From contig SJOL01006490.1 of NCBI GenBank assembly GCA_004794785.1, positions 623,225 to 687,224 on the forward strand: a stretch of 64,000 nt of DNA, read 5' to 3'. Numbering within the stretch: the stretch's first letter is position 1; each line of letters opens with the position of its first letter. Shown here piece by piece: positions 46,187-58,400 of the stretch. Position numbers and translations under genes: made by a program. The notes below the pieces were generated by a model, which searched no databases, had not been told where the DNA came from, and saw only the letters and a program-made list of their open reading frames with translations. The DNA is from Opisthorchis felineus. Lineage: Eukaryota; Platyhelminthes; Trematoda; Opisthorchiida; Opisthorchiidae.

Positions 46187-47005
46187 TCACCTTTGTTCCA
46201 AATGCCGAGGTAGACGTTCTACTATGCGTCTGGGATTCGTTGAGCAGTTTAAGTCTGTCGCATAATGCATATGTCTTAATGCCAGGTCACAGTTAACCAT
46301 TTTCCTGATCAGTCTTCGCAAGACGTCGACGTCTCCGGGAACAATGGATACACCAACCAGTAGTTCGTTCATGAACGACTGCGCTGTGTCGTGTGGCCTG
46401 CCCAACTGCGCCCCTGGGATATCCATGGCCTTTTGCTAGCCTGCTTTACCAGGAAGGAACACAAAGTGTTCTCTTCCACACAGCAATAATAAAAACTGTA
46501 CATCAAATTGTTGCTCTCGTCAAACAGCCGATCAGCTACACTTATTTGAAGTGTCTTCATGAACTTCCGAAATTTCATCGGAATCCCATTAAACTTACCT
46601 ATTTCTATTTTTTGCAGAATAACGTCTAGCGCTGTGGCATAGTGGTCAACATGCGGGCCGTGCATTTCGTGTGCCGCTGGTTCAAGTCCCTGTGGCAGCA
46701 TCTTTTCCACGCAGACTCGTAGATGGGTGTACACATTCTGCTTCCTCTTGGTTGACTTTTGCAATACATTTCTCAACCTTCTCTCAAGTGGATGAAAACC
46801 CACGTTCACAATCGCCTGATATCGAACTTTCATCATCAAAGGACTCATAAAACAACAGCACCTGCTTCTGGGACGCTAACTTCCGCTTTATAATCTCTAG
46901 CCCCTTCATCTCTGTCACGATCTTTTCCTCCAGTATCTCTTTCTCTAATCTAATTTTGGCGTAATCTCTACCCGTGTACCTGCTGGATCTTACACTACCA
47001 GTCAT
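46187..47005 (-). pseudogene. BEL/Pao gag, frameshifted and split by a SINE
   Basis: The start is the ATG at rc 47003-47005 (MTGSVRSSRYTGRDY), after which there is a charged coiled-coil-like stretch (KIRLEKEILEEKIVTEMKG). After a shift, RRLRNVLQKSTKRKQNVY leads into a SINE (46629-46705). Beyond it, KIEIGKFNGIPMKFRKF corresponds to the 'LPKLELPTFSG.P..Y..F' block of BEL/Pao gag. A further shift near 46420 leads to GRPHDTAQSFMNELL and NPRRIVERLPRHLEQR, the usual 'LRKIVERLP..L..RW' block. At least two shifts and an insertion prevent a full product. Confidence 0.8.
46629..46705 (+). repeat. tRNA-derived SINE head inserted in BEL/Pao gag
   Basis: Plus strand, opposite to the host element. GCGCTGTGGCATAGTGGTCA (46630-46649) is a tRNA-like D-arm with the A box TGGCATAGTGG, and GCTGGTTCAAGTCCC (46676-46690) is a B box. 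The spacing between boxes fits a tRNA. The sequence interrupts two gag blocks that are normally closer together. Only the tRNA-like part is certain; the end of the insert is not defined. Confidence 0.65.
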
Positions 47006-47246
47006 GCATGGCCTCGGGGGAGAGTGTTGGCATAATAAAAGGAGGCTGGGAAACACAAATGTTACGGCCAACAATGTTATCGGAAATATCCTTCAGCAAG
47101 TTATCAAGTTCTGGGTCCGACAAAGTTTGAAGTAACTTGCCACTTCGTCTTCCGGTCGTACTGGTCCCAAAGTTCTAAAATTCCAACTCTAGTGAACGTC
47201 TGAGATCCGCGGGGTACTTAAGATTTGAGTACTGCTGATAGTTTTT
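47006..47246 (-). other. BEL/Pao 5' leader between LTR and gag
   Basis: Contains no open frame. A primer binding site is expected just inside the LTR, but no clear TGG-starting tRNA complement could be fixed because the LTR end is uncertain. Confidence 0.45.
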
Positions 47247-47369
47247 ACGTTGAGTCACGCACAAAACCCCGAAAGCCAAATCGTTCAACTGGAGCTTTGT
47301 CAACAAGTGTGGTATTCTGAATACAATAATAAAAAATAATAAAAGTCCACACCGACTCAAGGCAACGTG
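47247..47369 (-). repeat. BEL/Pao right LTR-like repeat (5' LTR in element sense)
   Basis: ACGTTGAGTCACGCACAAAA, GAAAGCCAAATCGTTCAA, AATAATAAAAAATAATAAAA and CGACTCAAGGCAACGTG match the left repeat in order. It is shorter than the left repeat because the middle block before CGACTCAAGG is missing. An A/T-rich AATAATAAA block in the middle could, on the minus strand, sit near the LTR's RNA start or end signals. Confidence 0.75.
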
Positions 47370-49156
47370 AATAACTTTGTGGATTATTTCAGGCAATCGA
47401 TCCGATAAGTTTGCTTTCAAAGACGTTCATTTGCGCTTTATGCAGTTTGATTTGAAATACTGCAATCGGTTTGTGCGTGTTGTGCAGCCCAACTGGAAAA
47501 ATGTCGAACTGTGTTAGCACAGTGTCTTTTTACAGATCTGAAATATCGTCGGATAGCCCACTGAAATCACGGCACCACTGAAAACAGCTATCATAACGAG
47601 CTGGTATTTACGAAGATGCATGGTTGACCTCCCCTAGCATTGCCTTACCGGAACGAAATTTTAATGCTCCGCAAACCCTCTACATTGAAACACCCGTTTC
47701 CGTTCAAACGATTTGTTATCCAAATAGAGATGAATAACTTTTGAGGTTTCATTTACCGAAATTCTTCTTAACTGATCGAATTTGGCTAGGTGATAATTTT
47801 TTGTTTCTGTTACTGTTCCATATAAGCTATCTGTGTCTCCTTGCGGATATTCGGAAAAAAACAAGCCCTCAAATCGCTTGAGGATATTGGGTTTCTTAGG
47901 CCCTGAGTATCAAGCGGATGTGCCCGCGCTCACAAACGACCTACATTAGTTCTAAATTTAAACACGCCTTTTACATACAGTTATCAACCAGCAAATACCT
48001 ACATTGGTTTTCTTCTGAGAGTACCCCTCAGTTGCACCAGTCTGTTACGAAGTATACCGTTTATATGCATGATTGGCATTCACTCAGTGGTCCATCTTCA
48101 TTAAGGACATCAATGGACAAGCACGTTGACGGTGTGACCAAATCCATGGGTCGGACTGATCATCGGAAGGACATTAGGCAAACACAATCCGTCGCCTAAA
48201 GACATGACATCCTGGTGTGAATTGTTCGTGAATTTTATTGGACCGATTTCAATGTAGTTTGTCCCATTCAGCAGTATGGTTTTAAGTATCACTGGAAGTT
48301 TAGCAACGTTTTCCATGCCGGGTGTCCTGAAAAAACCTCCTCTGAGAGAATGCGTAATGAGAGCTTCCACTGGAACAACAAAAAGAACGAAAGCTTGCAA
48401 GTATACTACCAATAAAACACGGGGAACTGCACAGTCAAACTAATGCAAAGCTCTCATTTTCAACTCTCTTTTTTCGTCAGGCCTTTCCAGCTCAACAACG
48501 TTATTAGGCATGTTTGTCAGCCAACTGCAACTGACTGAGTTTGGTAGTATCCGGAATGGTGCATCGTTCTAGGTTATCACTGTATCCGCTGATTCAGAAG
48601 TTGAAATAAACCACTGTTCGAGACATTTAAAATTCTTCCATTGGCTAGATTTAAACAGAAAAATAAACAGAAAAACTTATGGTATCAGACGACGGTAACC
48701 CTGTTTCGGCGTTTGAAGTGTACAGGACAATAGTAACATGTTTCTGCTTAAATTAGCGTATATCAGGTTTACTCATTGGCTCCCTTGCTGACCCTCATGT
48801 CCTCAAGTAACACGATCGGATTCACTTTGCTTACCACTTTCTACATCGGCCTCTTGATTATTCTGGGTCAAAAGGACCAAACGCGGTCAATTGTTATAAA
48901 GACAAAAAAGACAAGTAGTGGATGAAAGACGCTACAGCTGAAAGCTCCTAAGAGATTTAATTATGAGTTGTGGATAGTTTGGCGAGGGAAGATCTGAACA
49001 AGCAAGAGCCGTATTTTAACTCTTTTGTTAACCAAGATAGTAGGATAGGAGTTTATTCAGTTTTTCTCCAGTTCGCACATATTATATAGCATATTCTTGT
49101 AGAAATCTGTTTCGCCACTTTGACAGCACTTAACCAAACTAAAAGAACAAACTTAT
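47370..49156. other. No recognisable gene
   Basis: Minus-strand open stretches at 48110-48439 (with a hydrophobic VVYLQAFVLFVVPVEAL run but no ATG) and 47661-47864 are unassigned. No family resemblance was found. Confidence 0.35.
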
Positions 49157-49545
49157 TGACAAATACACGCATTTGCATGTCGACTTCGTTTTGATGGGGA
49201 CTCACCTGGAATCCAGCTGAATCACTCGTTTATCATGTTCTTACGCAACCGAATATACTTCACCAGGCCGCCTCATGTCTGAGTGGGTACGATATTCGAG
49301 ACATCGCGATACATTGTGTAGACGTAATACACTACTCATAAGGTTGCCGAAAACTCTCTGACAACCCACAACCGGTTTCGCCCTTCTTGGCACTCATTAG
49401 ATAGGTTTCCGTCAACGTTATGTTCTACTTGAACCCAAATTGGATAGACTGCGACAAATACATCCATTTGCATATCAATTTGTTTTTGACTGTTGAAACT
49501 TACCTGGAACCCACATAAATCTCTCATTTATCGTGTTCTTACTCA
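49157..49545 (-). repeat. Dispersed hammerhead-bearing repeat, tandem copies 10 and 11
   Basis: Antisense tandem arrangement. A first 'A' part (GACAAATACACGCATTTGCA at 49158, GGACTCACCTGGAATCC, CACTCGTTTATC, CAGGCCGCCTCATGTC, GATATTCGAGACATCGCG) is followed by a complete hammerhead module (49331-49424) and then a second joint and 'A' part (GACAAATACATCCATTTGCA at 49453, CTTACCTGGAACCC, CTCTCATTTATCGTG). The same block repeats at a distance of 295 bp, which sets the monomer length. About 25 bp is missing from one stem I arm in this copy, so an intact monomer would be near 320 bp. Confidence 0.85.
49331..49424 (-). ncRNA. Hammerhead-ribozyme-like module, tandem copy
   Basis: Minus strand. The core is CTAATGA (rc 49394-49400), with G5 changed to A. 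Stem II is GTGCC and AAGGGC (only partly paired). GAAA is present, and the ACCGGT palindrome is intact at 49371-49376. The cleavage position is TTG instead of GTC-G, followed by TGGGTTGTC. Outer stem I is CATAACGTTG versus CAACCTTATG, with one mismatch. The second arm is truncated. It is expected to be inactive but retains the stem III palindrome. Confidence 0.65.
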
Positions 49546-50559
49546 GCGGTATCTTGCGAGCTATTTACAATAAAATCGTTGTAGTAAACGAAAACACCCA
49601 CTGTTACATTCCTGTAACCAGCTCCTTATTCAGATGGAACAATGATGCTCCTACTGCGTTAAAAGATCCGCTTATGTTTAGGGTTGACTCTTCGGAAATT
49701 ACTACTTAAAGAATCACTTAATCATTCCTAAAAATCTGAATATTTTTCAAATGTCCATGAATATGTCAAAAAAGCTGCTAAGTTGTCACTATTTGTGAAC
49801 AACTTTACATGGTGCTGGCGAGTAACTTTAGTTGTATGAACGATGTTTGTCTCAAAGCACATAATTCATTGCAACTTTGCCATTTTTACCTAGAATCAAT
49901 TTCCTCTTCATTTTTTAGCGCCCCGTCGTGTAATGTCAATTTACAATGGTCTGTACGTCGCCAGTAAATATTAGCCTTATACGTATCTTCTGTGGCAGTT
50001 CTCTGTTCTACTTTTAACTCGGTACACATATCTTTACGCATTCTAAAAAACACACTTGGCCATTGTTGTTCGGAACCTGTAAATTTGTATGTATCAAAGT
50101 TAATCCAAGCTTACAAAGATAGAAACTTACTGATCAACCGAAGCGACCACGTTAATGTGTAAGTGAGCCCATACTAAAAAGTCCTGCCTCCACTGCGGTC
50201 GTTTACTGTACCCTTTCGGCATGCAGGCGGTATGGATTTAAAATACAAATCACTAGTTTGGTTTATCCACTGAACGATGTCCTAATACAGGCAACCCAGA
50301 ATGAAAGTTTTCTTATTGTTACGGTTATCTTACATAATTCAACTTTAAAAATCATTTACAAAACTTAGGCTGTCTGTACAATATTTTTCGCGGATATTCG
50401 CCGGCTTTGCCCTGCATTATTTCAAGCTGCATTTACAACTGAACTGTAGGAATGATCTTTAGGGGACATTATTTGGGACATGAAAAAAAAACATTTGCTT
50501 ACTACATGGACTATTCGCAAAAGTTATTGCGCTGCGTTGTTGTACTGACAATACCTCCA
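49546..50559. other. No recognisable gene
   Basis: No coding region or repeat recognised in this gap. Confidence 0.4.
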
Positions 50560-50700
50560 ATACTGCGTCAGCTGAAACATGAGGCGGGCTCTAAACAGCA
50601 CATTCACTCAAGAGATATCATAGAGAAGAGATTTCATTGCGATTCAGACTAGTTTCTCATTAAAACCGAATTAGTTTGCAAATCAGTACATTTTGCGAGC
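50560..50700 (+). repeat. Dispersed repeat, 'A' part only, sense
   Basis: GCTGAAACATGAGGCGGGCT, AACAGCACATTCACTCAAG, AGAGATTTCATTGCGATTC, AAACCGAATTAGTTTGCAAA and CAGTACATTTTGCGAG follow the sense order of the family. The hammerhead part expected immediately to the right is absent. Confidence 0.65.
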
Positions 50701-53700
50701 TTAGTGGCTTGCTTTTCTGAGCTAGAATTTATATACGCTCCTTTAAATCCGAATGTCATTACCTCGTCACTTCGCGAATTCTCTAATTGGATCACAACTG
50801 CTCCCAGCTGGTCAAATTAGTGGCAAACTCACCGCATAACTTGCAAGAAAAATAAGTTCAGTGAACTTTCTGTCTTGAATAATGAAAACTTATTCTGACC
50901 TCGTTGTTAGTTAAGGCGTGGGACCACTTTGCTCCTGGCAGAAATATTGATCCACATCGTAGGGGCATTAATATGTGTCGCCAATATTTTCATCCCAGTT
51001 GGGTAATATGTTGCTGTTTATGTCGTCTTTTTAATTGTACTAATCCGTTTTATTATCCACGCGACATAAGAAATGGTGGTCCATAGAGTAAAATACTGGC
51101 CTGATTTATCTAGAATTATGCCTCCTGGCTCGATCGGTGGTAACTCGTTAGCTGCCACCATCCACCATAGGAGAGCACAGCACACTGCTCTTACTTCCAC
51201 ATTTGACCGTAGAATGACAGAAGAATATCTCCGATTAGCAAGAAATTAATCCATTGTTCTCCCACAAATTTCAAGATTAACAGCTTTAACGCTTCAACCG
51301 TTAGGGCAAATGCACCCTCTTTCTAAAACCCGAAAACGTTTCTGTTTTCATTTACTTTTTACTAGTGTAAACACACCGGAAATTCTGTGATGGCTTGAAA
51401 ACTTATGTTACCTAGGACCTGTGTCCTAGACTCCTTGGCGTAAGGTACTTAAGTGTGACATACCTCCTGTTTCAGCCATCTTCGTAAATCTAGTCTGTTT
51501 GCAATAAAACAACATGTGCGGCAGTTAATGAACTTAAGCCGGGGAGATACTGGGTTTTTTTTCACTATTTTGGCACGTATGTAGTTATTTGTTCCTGTTA
51601 CCGTATTATCATTCTCCCGTTGTTCTCCAAAGCCCTTTTCAAAAGCCTTTCATCTTAGTGGAAAATCCCCAAAGCACATTTAAGGGATTAGCTTGGTCAA
51701 ATCTGCGGTCAGCAAGTAGTTCAATGCTCGTTTTATTATCGGGTACCATCGTTTCTTCCAAGCCTTCAGAGTGACTACGCTTCATTTTTATGCCCACACC
51801 AGATACAAAATCTTGTGGACGGTAACTTCACTTATCGAAGCCCTGAAATCATTTTCCATTTTGGCCAAACTGAGTACATAAAATTATGACCGAATTCCTT
51901 GCTATCCTACCGAATTTTTATGACGAGATGTGCCACTATCCTTTTGTTTTGTACAGTTACCCTATAATTTTCAAGCTATATCAATTTGAGGTAAACTATC
52001 AGACTTATCGTTTGTAATATTTTTACTTAGCGTAACTTCATTGTTCGACGATTCCACAGGTGGTTTTGTTCCTGTCTAGGGTATTACAATAAACCAGGAA
52101 TACCATCCCCATTGATCAGGCACATGGAACAAACTAGCTCAAAGGCGAACCCAAAATACATACTGGGGTCTGTTCAACTTCCTACTATAGCGTGCAGTCC
52201 TTTGTAAAATGAAATTACAGGAGGTTTTGTACATGTGAAGTAGCAGTGGAAAAAATTACAAATTAATTTATGAGCAGGGATGCGTTCTTCCAAGTTTTTT
52301 TACAAACAACTCAGTTTGATTATCTGGCTGATTCTAATGCATCGGCTGCCTCCCTATGAACTACGGAACTGTCATCAAAAAAATTGTTTTCATAGTATAT
52401 TTATTATTAACTAACCATTTTTTCCGTTTTACGGGTGACGTCGGAAGATTCCCATTACGGTCCGTCCCAACCGCACATGCTACCAACACGCAACTTCAAC
52501 AAGGCAGGTCATCGGCTGAGGCTAAAAAGAAAATCAGAATTGGTCGGCATGCTCATGGTCTATCGACCCAAACAGAAAGCAAAATGACAAGCCAAAACAC
52601 CCCCTTAATTTTTGGGACCTGAATGCTCTATTTGATAGGCCGACGTCAAACCACAAGCCGTAATAGGCATAGGCAACTGAATGAGTGTAACTCGTTAGTT
52701 CTTCAAGGACGAATCGGAACGTACGACTGTTCGGCTTAGAATCCGTTATCATCGTTACCCCGTATGCGTCTTAGATCCACTGAATTCGGCCGAGTGCACT
52801 GAAAGCTTACCTCACCAACTTACCAAAAGCACACACCTTAGACTGGTTTGCGTCAAACCACACGTTTCACCGGCTGCAGTCAAACAAATGTGAATTACCA
52901 TTAACCAGCGGAGTAAGAACGCTGGTCGATGCAACGACCGGGATAAAAATGTGCAACGACCACATGTCGGCTATTTCACACCAAAAAAATCCACTTCTTC
53001 TTAGGAGAGTTAAGCACGTGTAGATTCAAGTAAGCATGTGTTCTCAGGGCATTTACCATTCATATCTAAATAACAATATGCAAGGTCATGGATTTCTAAA
53101 CAGCCAGAACCTGTGAAGCAGTACCCGATTGTCTCATCCTTATCTGAAGCTTGCCCTCATTGCACATGTCCACTTTTTTACAGCAAGAGTTTCACATTAC
53201 TGGAAAAAATTAATCCGTTAGGCTACCATGGCAATGCTTTAGGTGGCATAAGAACATCTTTAGGTCACTAAAAATTTATTTTGCTCTCGTTCTAAAAGAC
53301 CCACTGCAATCAGCACCTTCGTGGCCGTTTCGCAAATGCAGTTCTCAGTTTGATATTCCGTATAAAAAAACGAGGCACAACTGTTGCATCACTGGTGGGA
53401 GAACACATTGTCCAACCCTTTTGTGAAGCTTGTATATAAGCCAGATACGGTAAAACCAAGTGCCATCGGTCAAGGATCAAATAAGAAATAAGGAGTTTAC
53501 AAATATATCAAGCAATATTAATTATAAGATTTTGTTTAAATACCATACGTGGGAAGTTTTAAGCGGTTTGCAAAAAAACAATGAGTAAATGCTGGATCTA
53601 CACCGATTTGTCCGTTTTTTATCTCAAAAATGGCTACAAGTGTTTTTAAATTAGACCGGTCGATTCACTTCACAAGTGTCACAAGTATAACAAGGGGTCG

Positions 53701-55362
53701 AAATTGTATAACTGTTTATTCCGCCTCACTGGATAAGCAGTCTAAAACTGCTCAGTGACTATAACAAAGATCATAGGCGTTTGAAAAAATCAAATGTACA
53801 GTTGACCTCGAAACCATGCAATATAAATCATTCGGTTTGGATTATCGTTGCTAAATCCTCGGCGTATCACTAAAAATGTTCTTGCCATGTTTACGCCGCA
53901 TACAACTACTACCCACATTGGTCAACGCTACTGTTGCGATTGTTCCCCACTCTTATATTTGCTGAATTACGACCACTGACTGAACGGATTATCACTTGGA
54001 TGGTATTTTACAAGGATATGTTCTGGAAACGAATTCATTTGCGGTTATCTGTATTGTACCAAAGTGAAAAAACAACCTATTCATACGACGTCCAAAATAT
54101 CAGTCGAAGTGTTCGTCTGAGACGTTGAAAAGTTTAGTGGAAAATTAAACAATGGTGAAAACAGCAGAACATAGAACAATTATGCCCGTGCTTTGCTTTG
54201 CAATTCACTCTCAACAGCTTTTTTCAGACCGCTGCACAAACATCTCTGTCATATCTAGCTAACACAATTATTCTGCATCATTTATGTTACTGCGCTACAA
54301 GAGAATCCATGTTGATAGATTTTGCTTTTTTTCATTCCGCTAGCCCGTTAGCTCGTGATAGTCTGAACAGATGGCAGTAATATAGGCTTTCTGTAAATTT
54401 AGACAGCCGACTCCACCATAAAACTAAAATAGATCTGCGGAGTAGATGCATAAATTTTCCGTAATCGATCTTAGTTACTACATCAATTATTGCATATCAT
54501 GCCTCTCTGCCTTAAATGTCAATCAGGAAAACACCTTTAATCTGGGACTGCGCTGTGTGATGGAGGTAGAGGGGGAAAGAGAGGGTACGAAAACTCACTG
54601 GTGTCCACTTTTGTCTCTCTATAGATTGCAAATCAAGAACAACAACTCCAGCAAGAACATAATCATATTTAACGAGGAACACTGTGGGACCATTATGATA
54701 GCACAACACTCGCTGATCAACATACGACCAGCGACGACAACAACTATATCCGGATGCACTGCAATTGACACAGTTGGGGGAAATTAACTGTCAGTTGTGG
54801 TTAGAGATGGAGCAACTCAAAAACCTATTAAATACAAACTTCAGTGGTTCTGTTGTTTGTAAGTCTATTGATCAAAGTGAGTAGTGACCTGGATTGCTTG
54901 CTTCTCAGGATAATCGAACTCTGATCGGATCATAAGGAATGATAAAACTATTTGATCAATTAAATTAGATTAAGGATTGATTTCGGCTGGATACTTCTAC
55001 TACTGATAAGGTAAAAACAATCAAGTACCCCAATTCAGTAACCCTAATGAAAATCTATCTCATTTCAAGTGACGTTTGTTGACAAAAATTGTTTCACCAA
55101 AACGGTAGTAATATTTAGATATTAGAATTATTTGAGATGTTATAATTTACTTTTTCTACTAGACCATAATTACCAATAGACTAGACCCCCAGGATCAGTT
55201 TTAACTAAGCACGTTTACATGTCTATCTATTATTATGGAGACGAACCAACCCCTAGCCTCTATCCAGAAGGTCATAGTGCGAGAAACTAAATTGCTTAAT
55301 ATTTGCCCCTGATTTGTTCAACATACTTGCGTCAACCTACGTCTGTCTGGATATATATCGGT
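50701..55362. other. No recognisable gene
   Basis: A long stretch with short open frames only (up to 113 codons at 54446-54787, which has no family resemblance). No repeat family recognised. Confidence 0.4.
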
Positions 55363-55418
55363 TGGCCTATCTACCTACCTATCTATTTATCTATCTATCT
55401 ATCTGTTCATCCATCCAG

Positions 55419-55455
<37 letters not shown>

Positions 55456-55480
55456 TCTATCTGCATTTATCTATCTATTT
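55363..55480. repeat. Compound microsatellite (CTAT)n-(AT)n-(CTAT)n
   Basis: CTAT/CTAC tetranucleotides at about 55367-55404, about 17 AT units at 55420-55452, then ATCTAT-type repeats to about 55480. The open frames reading through this stretch (Tyr/Ile/Leu-rich) are an artefact of the simple repeat. Confidence 0.95.
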
Positions 55481-58400
55481 TATGTTCCCCTCCACTTGTT
55501 CATTTTTTTCAATTTCTTTGCGTCGAACTGCTTTTGTTTGGTCCCACATCCCCACAAACGAGTCTTAAGGAAGAACTCTAAAACAATATACACAGAAATG
55601 TTGGTTTTTGAGATGTCTACTCTTCTATATCTTAAAATCGACAGAATGTTTAAGTGTGACAAATGCAGCCTCCACATGTTTGTACTGTTCTTAAACTCGT
55701 CGCCTGGATACTTGAGTCCGTTTATTGCTCAACCTAACCGAAAGAATAGAACTGGGTGCAGTAAACCCTATTTGTAATATTCAACAAGCAGCATGACATG
55801 ATACGGTAGAAAGCTATTCTATAGAAAGCGAAGTTTTAGACTCACCGTTGTTTTCTCAAAAAAACTAGCGAAAACTCGGCAAGAAAAGACATGTATGTTG
55901 CGAGGGTGGCGGATATGTGAAAAGGACTAAAGTTATGCACATTCAAGGATTTATCCGCCAAAAACGTTTATTTTCTTGTTGTTTGTTGAGATGGAAAGCA
56001 TTGGTTATGCAAAAAATGAGCCGGTTGCTACGCCTTGAAGCACATCCACAATAAGCGCATTTCGTGTGATAAACTAGTTAATAACCAGAAAGTTAGACTC
56101 ATTACACACTCGTTCTCTGAAAACCGCCAATGTAAGCCGTAGTAGTGACACATCTTTAATAGTTGTGCGACACCCTTTCCGAATGCCTGTGCCCCACTTA
56201 ATATCAGCCAGCATCTGATGTACTTTTCAGTAAGATACTCCAAATTTTTTAGTGTTCTTCATTGAAAAGACCACAGCAATCGTTTTGTCATTGCACTTGT
56301 TCGCTTGATATATGCAAGTATATTCATATTAGTTTCTGTGAAAGCGTAATTTTAGCCGCGATCCGTTTCATTTTCAGTCTAAACAGGCTATTTACATTTC
56401 TGCTTGTCGTGTGCTCAGTAGATCTGTTTGTACTTGACAACCTACAATCATAGTCGCTTAAACGTTTTGTCTTGGATAGCTAGCACAAGGATAGATACGT
56501 ACAGGCAAGCAAAAATCGTCATCTACCTCAGTTGCTATTTGCTTGTGATAGCAGGACAGTGTTTAAGAAGAACATGTATGTCAAGTAGCCATTGTTGGAC
56601 AAGTGCATTTTTGCGCAGTGGCCGGTCGGGGAGGATGGTTTATGTGTGAACGGTTGCGTACATTGCAATGATATAAGGGTCGACTGCCGTTAAAAGCTTT
56701 ACTGATCAAGTCAGTTTGTTTTTGTGAAAGAACTGCCGTCTGAAGCATAGAAAAAAAGTTAGGCCAATCTGGTGAACCTCAGCTGTAGATCTGTGCGTGA
56801 TTCCGATATCAGCATTGAGACTTCTCCTGAATCAAAGTGTTGTTTGGCAATGGCAATGGCGCTGATACCAACAAAGAAGTGAAAAAGACTGTGGTGCTAA
56901 TAAAGGTGCAACTCATTTCGCGTGCTCTCAAACTGGTAAAATGTCTATAGTCCGCCGACTTCGTTATCATCATATAGCATTATGCTTAATTGTCTCAGGT
57001 TTACAAGAACGCTCATAGAAAAATTAGAAAAGCCCATGTGCATTTTATTAATTTCATCTTGACATTTTTCTGCAATTATTTGGTTCTGCGGTCTCAGAAG
57101 GACCGCATCAACTTGGGAAAAATCTTTTGTTTGTAGCACCAAATTTTGCCGTACACTGTAATCAGTTCATTTACTTACGCTGTTTAGGCCAGATTAACCG
57201 CGTTAAAAATATTTGGCAACCATAGACTAGTCTAAAACATGGGTTAGGGTTTTGGGGCCAAACTTGGCTTGGACTTTGTTAGAAAGCTTGATTTAGGGGT
57301 TTTGTAATAATTTTGTAGGAAGCCTCCCTTTGGGATCCATATTTTGGATGCACTGATTAGAAAAATACGACAGTCTAAATTGAATTGGTTTGTGGTAATG
57401 ATGAGTGCCCCCTTACATACAGTTATTTAGTTTTTTCACTGACTTAACTGTGCACCCCAAGACTGCTTCAAATCCTCACTGTTTAAACGCTAGAATCTTA
57501 CTTGACGCGTAGGTTGGAAGAAATAAATAAGACCTCATTTCGTACTACTAGAAGCCCTTGTTTTTTTCTGATTTTTTGACGCAGCTGTGAAACAACAGCA
57601 TTCAGTAGAAACCATATTTTCCCAAGGTCACCCTTAGTATATTTTCCACCTACTGAGTGAAAACTGGGAAGGTAATGGTTCAGACGTAAATAGGTTAGTC
57701 GTATCTAGGCACCGCCGTTGACGTAATCCGGCAGTCGTTAAAGGCGCCACCAAAGTAAACATACCTGCACAGTTTGCCATGGGTTTACTAAATCCGGGAC
57801 TAATGACTGGAAACATCTTATGGTGTCCTGGTGTGATGTATAAATACGTCAAATTGTGCCTTCATATGGTCTACAAACGTTTTTCTAGATTTTAACCTCA
57901 AGAGATTATTTCTCCTCCTTTTGTAGAACAAGTGTTTGGCGCAGGACACAGCAAAGTAACATGAGAATGTGCGGGCTGCTCTCATGCCGAACTAACATCA
58001 GACATAATAAAACGGTCAAAAGCTCGATCGAGTCGCATGTCATTCAGACTGAACACAAGACCAAGCCAAACGAGTCACTTCAAGTTATCCACAAAGTGTC
58101 CCGTGGGTTGACGATATCGACCCGGAGGCGTTGCCTGATAACAGCTGAAGCAGTCAACAGCAATCCATGCCAAATTTGAAACTGCCTTGGCCATATAACG
58201 CATGCTGCTAGATCCATTCCATTTGCAGACCTTTAGGCTTGTTCCAATTAAATTAGATTTTATTCCTCCATCCAGTTAGTTGTTCTGTGTTTTTTTCCAT
58301 TTATCCAAATCACCGAACCTATATGAACTGCTGACTTTGAAGATCATTATTATTTTAACCACTGGATTTGTGCTGACCTGACGACAAAACCCAAAAACAA

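Larger units (their letters stand above)
42270..47369 (-). mobile_element. BEL/Pao LTR retrotransposon, decayed, with nested SINEs
   Basis: An element of about 5.1 kb read on the minus strand. From right to left: LTR-like repeat (47247-47369), gag (47005-46187), a disrupted protease interval, reverse transcriptase (45478-44753), RNase H (44705-44307), integrase (44290-42763), and a second LTR-like repeat (42470-42270). This gag-pro-RT-RNaseH-IN order and the 'ADIE-MFLQV' type RT place it in BEL/Pao rather than Ty3/gypsy. It is dead: several frameshifts, altered catalytic residues in RT, RNase H and integrase, and two tRNA-derived SINE insertions. The exact element ends and target duplication could not be fixed by eye. 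Confidence 0.9.

Noticed and set aside
48110..48439. Minus-strand frame with a signal-peptide-like hydrophobic stretch
   Set aside because: No ATG precedes the hydrophobic run, no convincing splice sites were seen, and it has no family resemblance.
55303..55581. Plus-strand Tyr/Ile-rich open frames across 55303-55581
   Set aside because: They are translations of the compound CTAT/AT microsatellite.
57241..57262. TTAGGG-containing run, possible interstitial telomere
   Set aside because: Only one unit is present, with no array.
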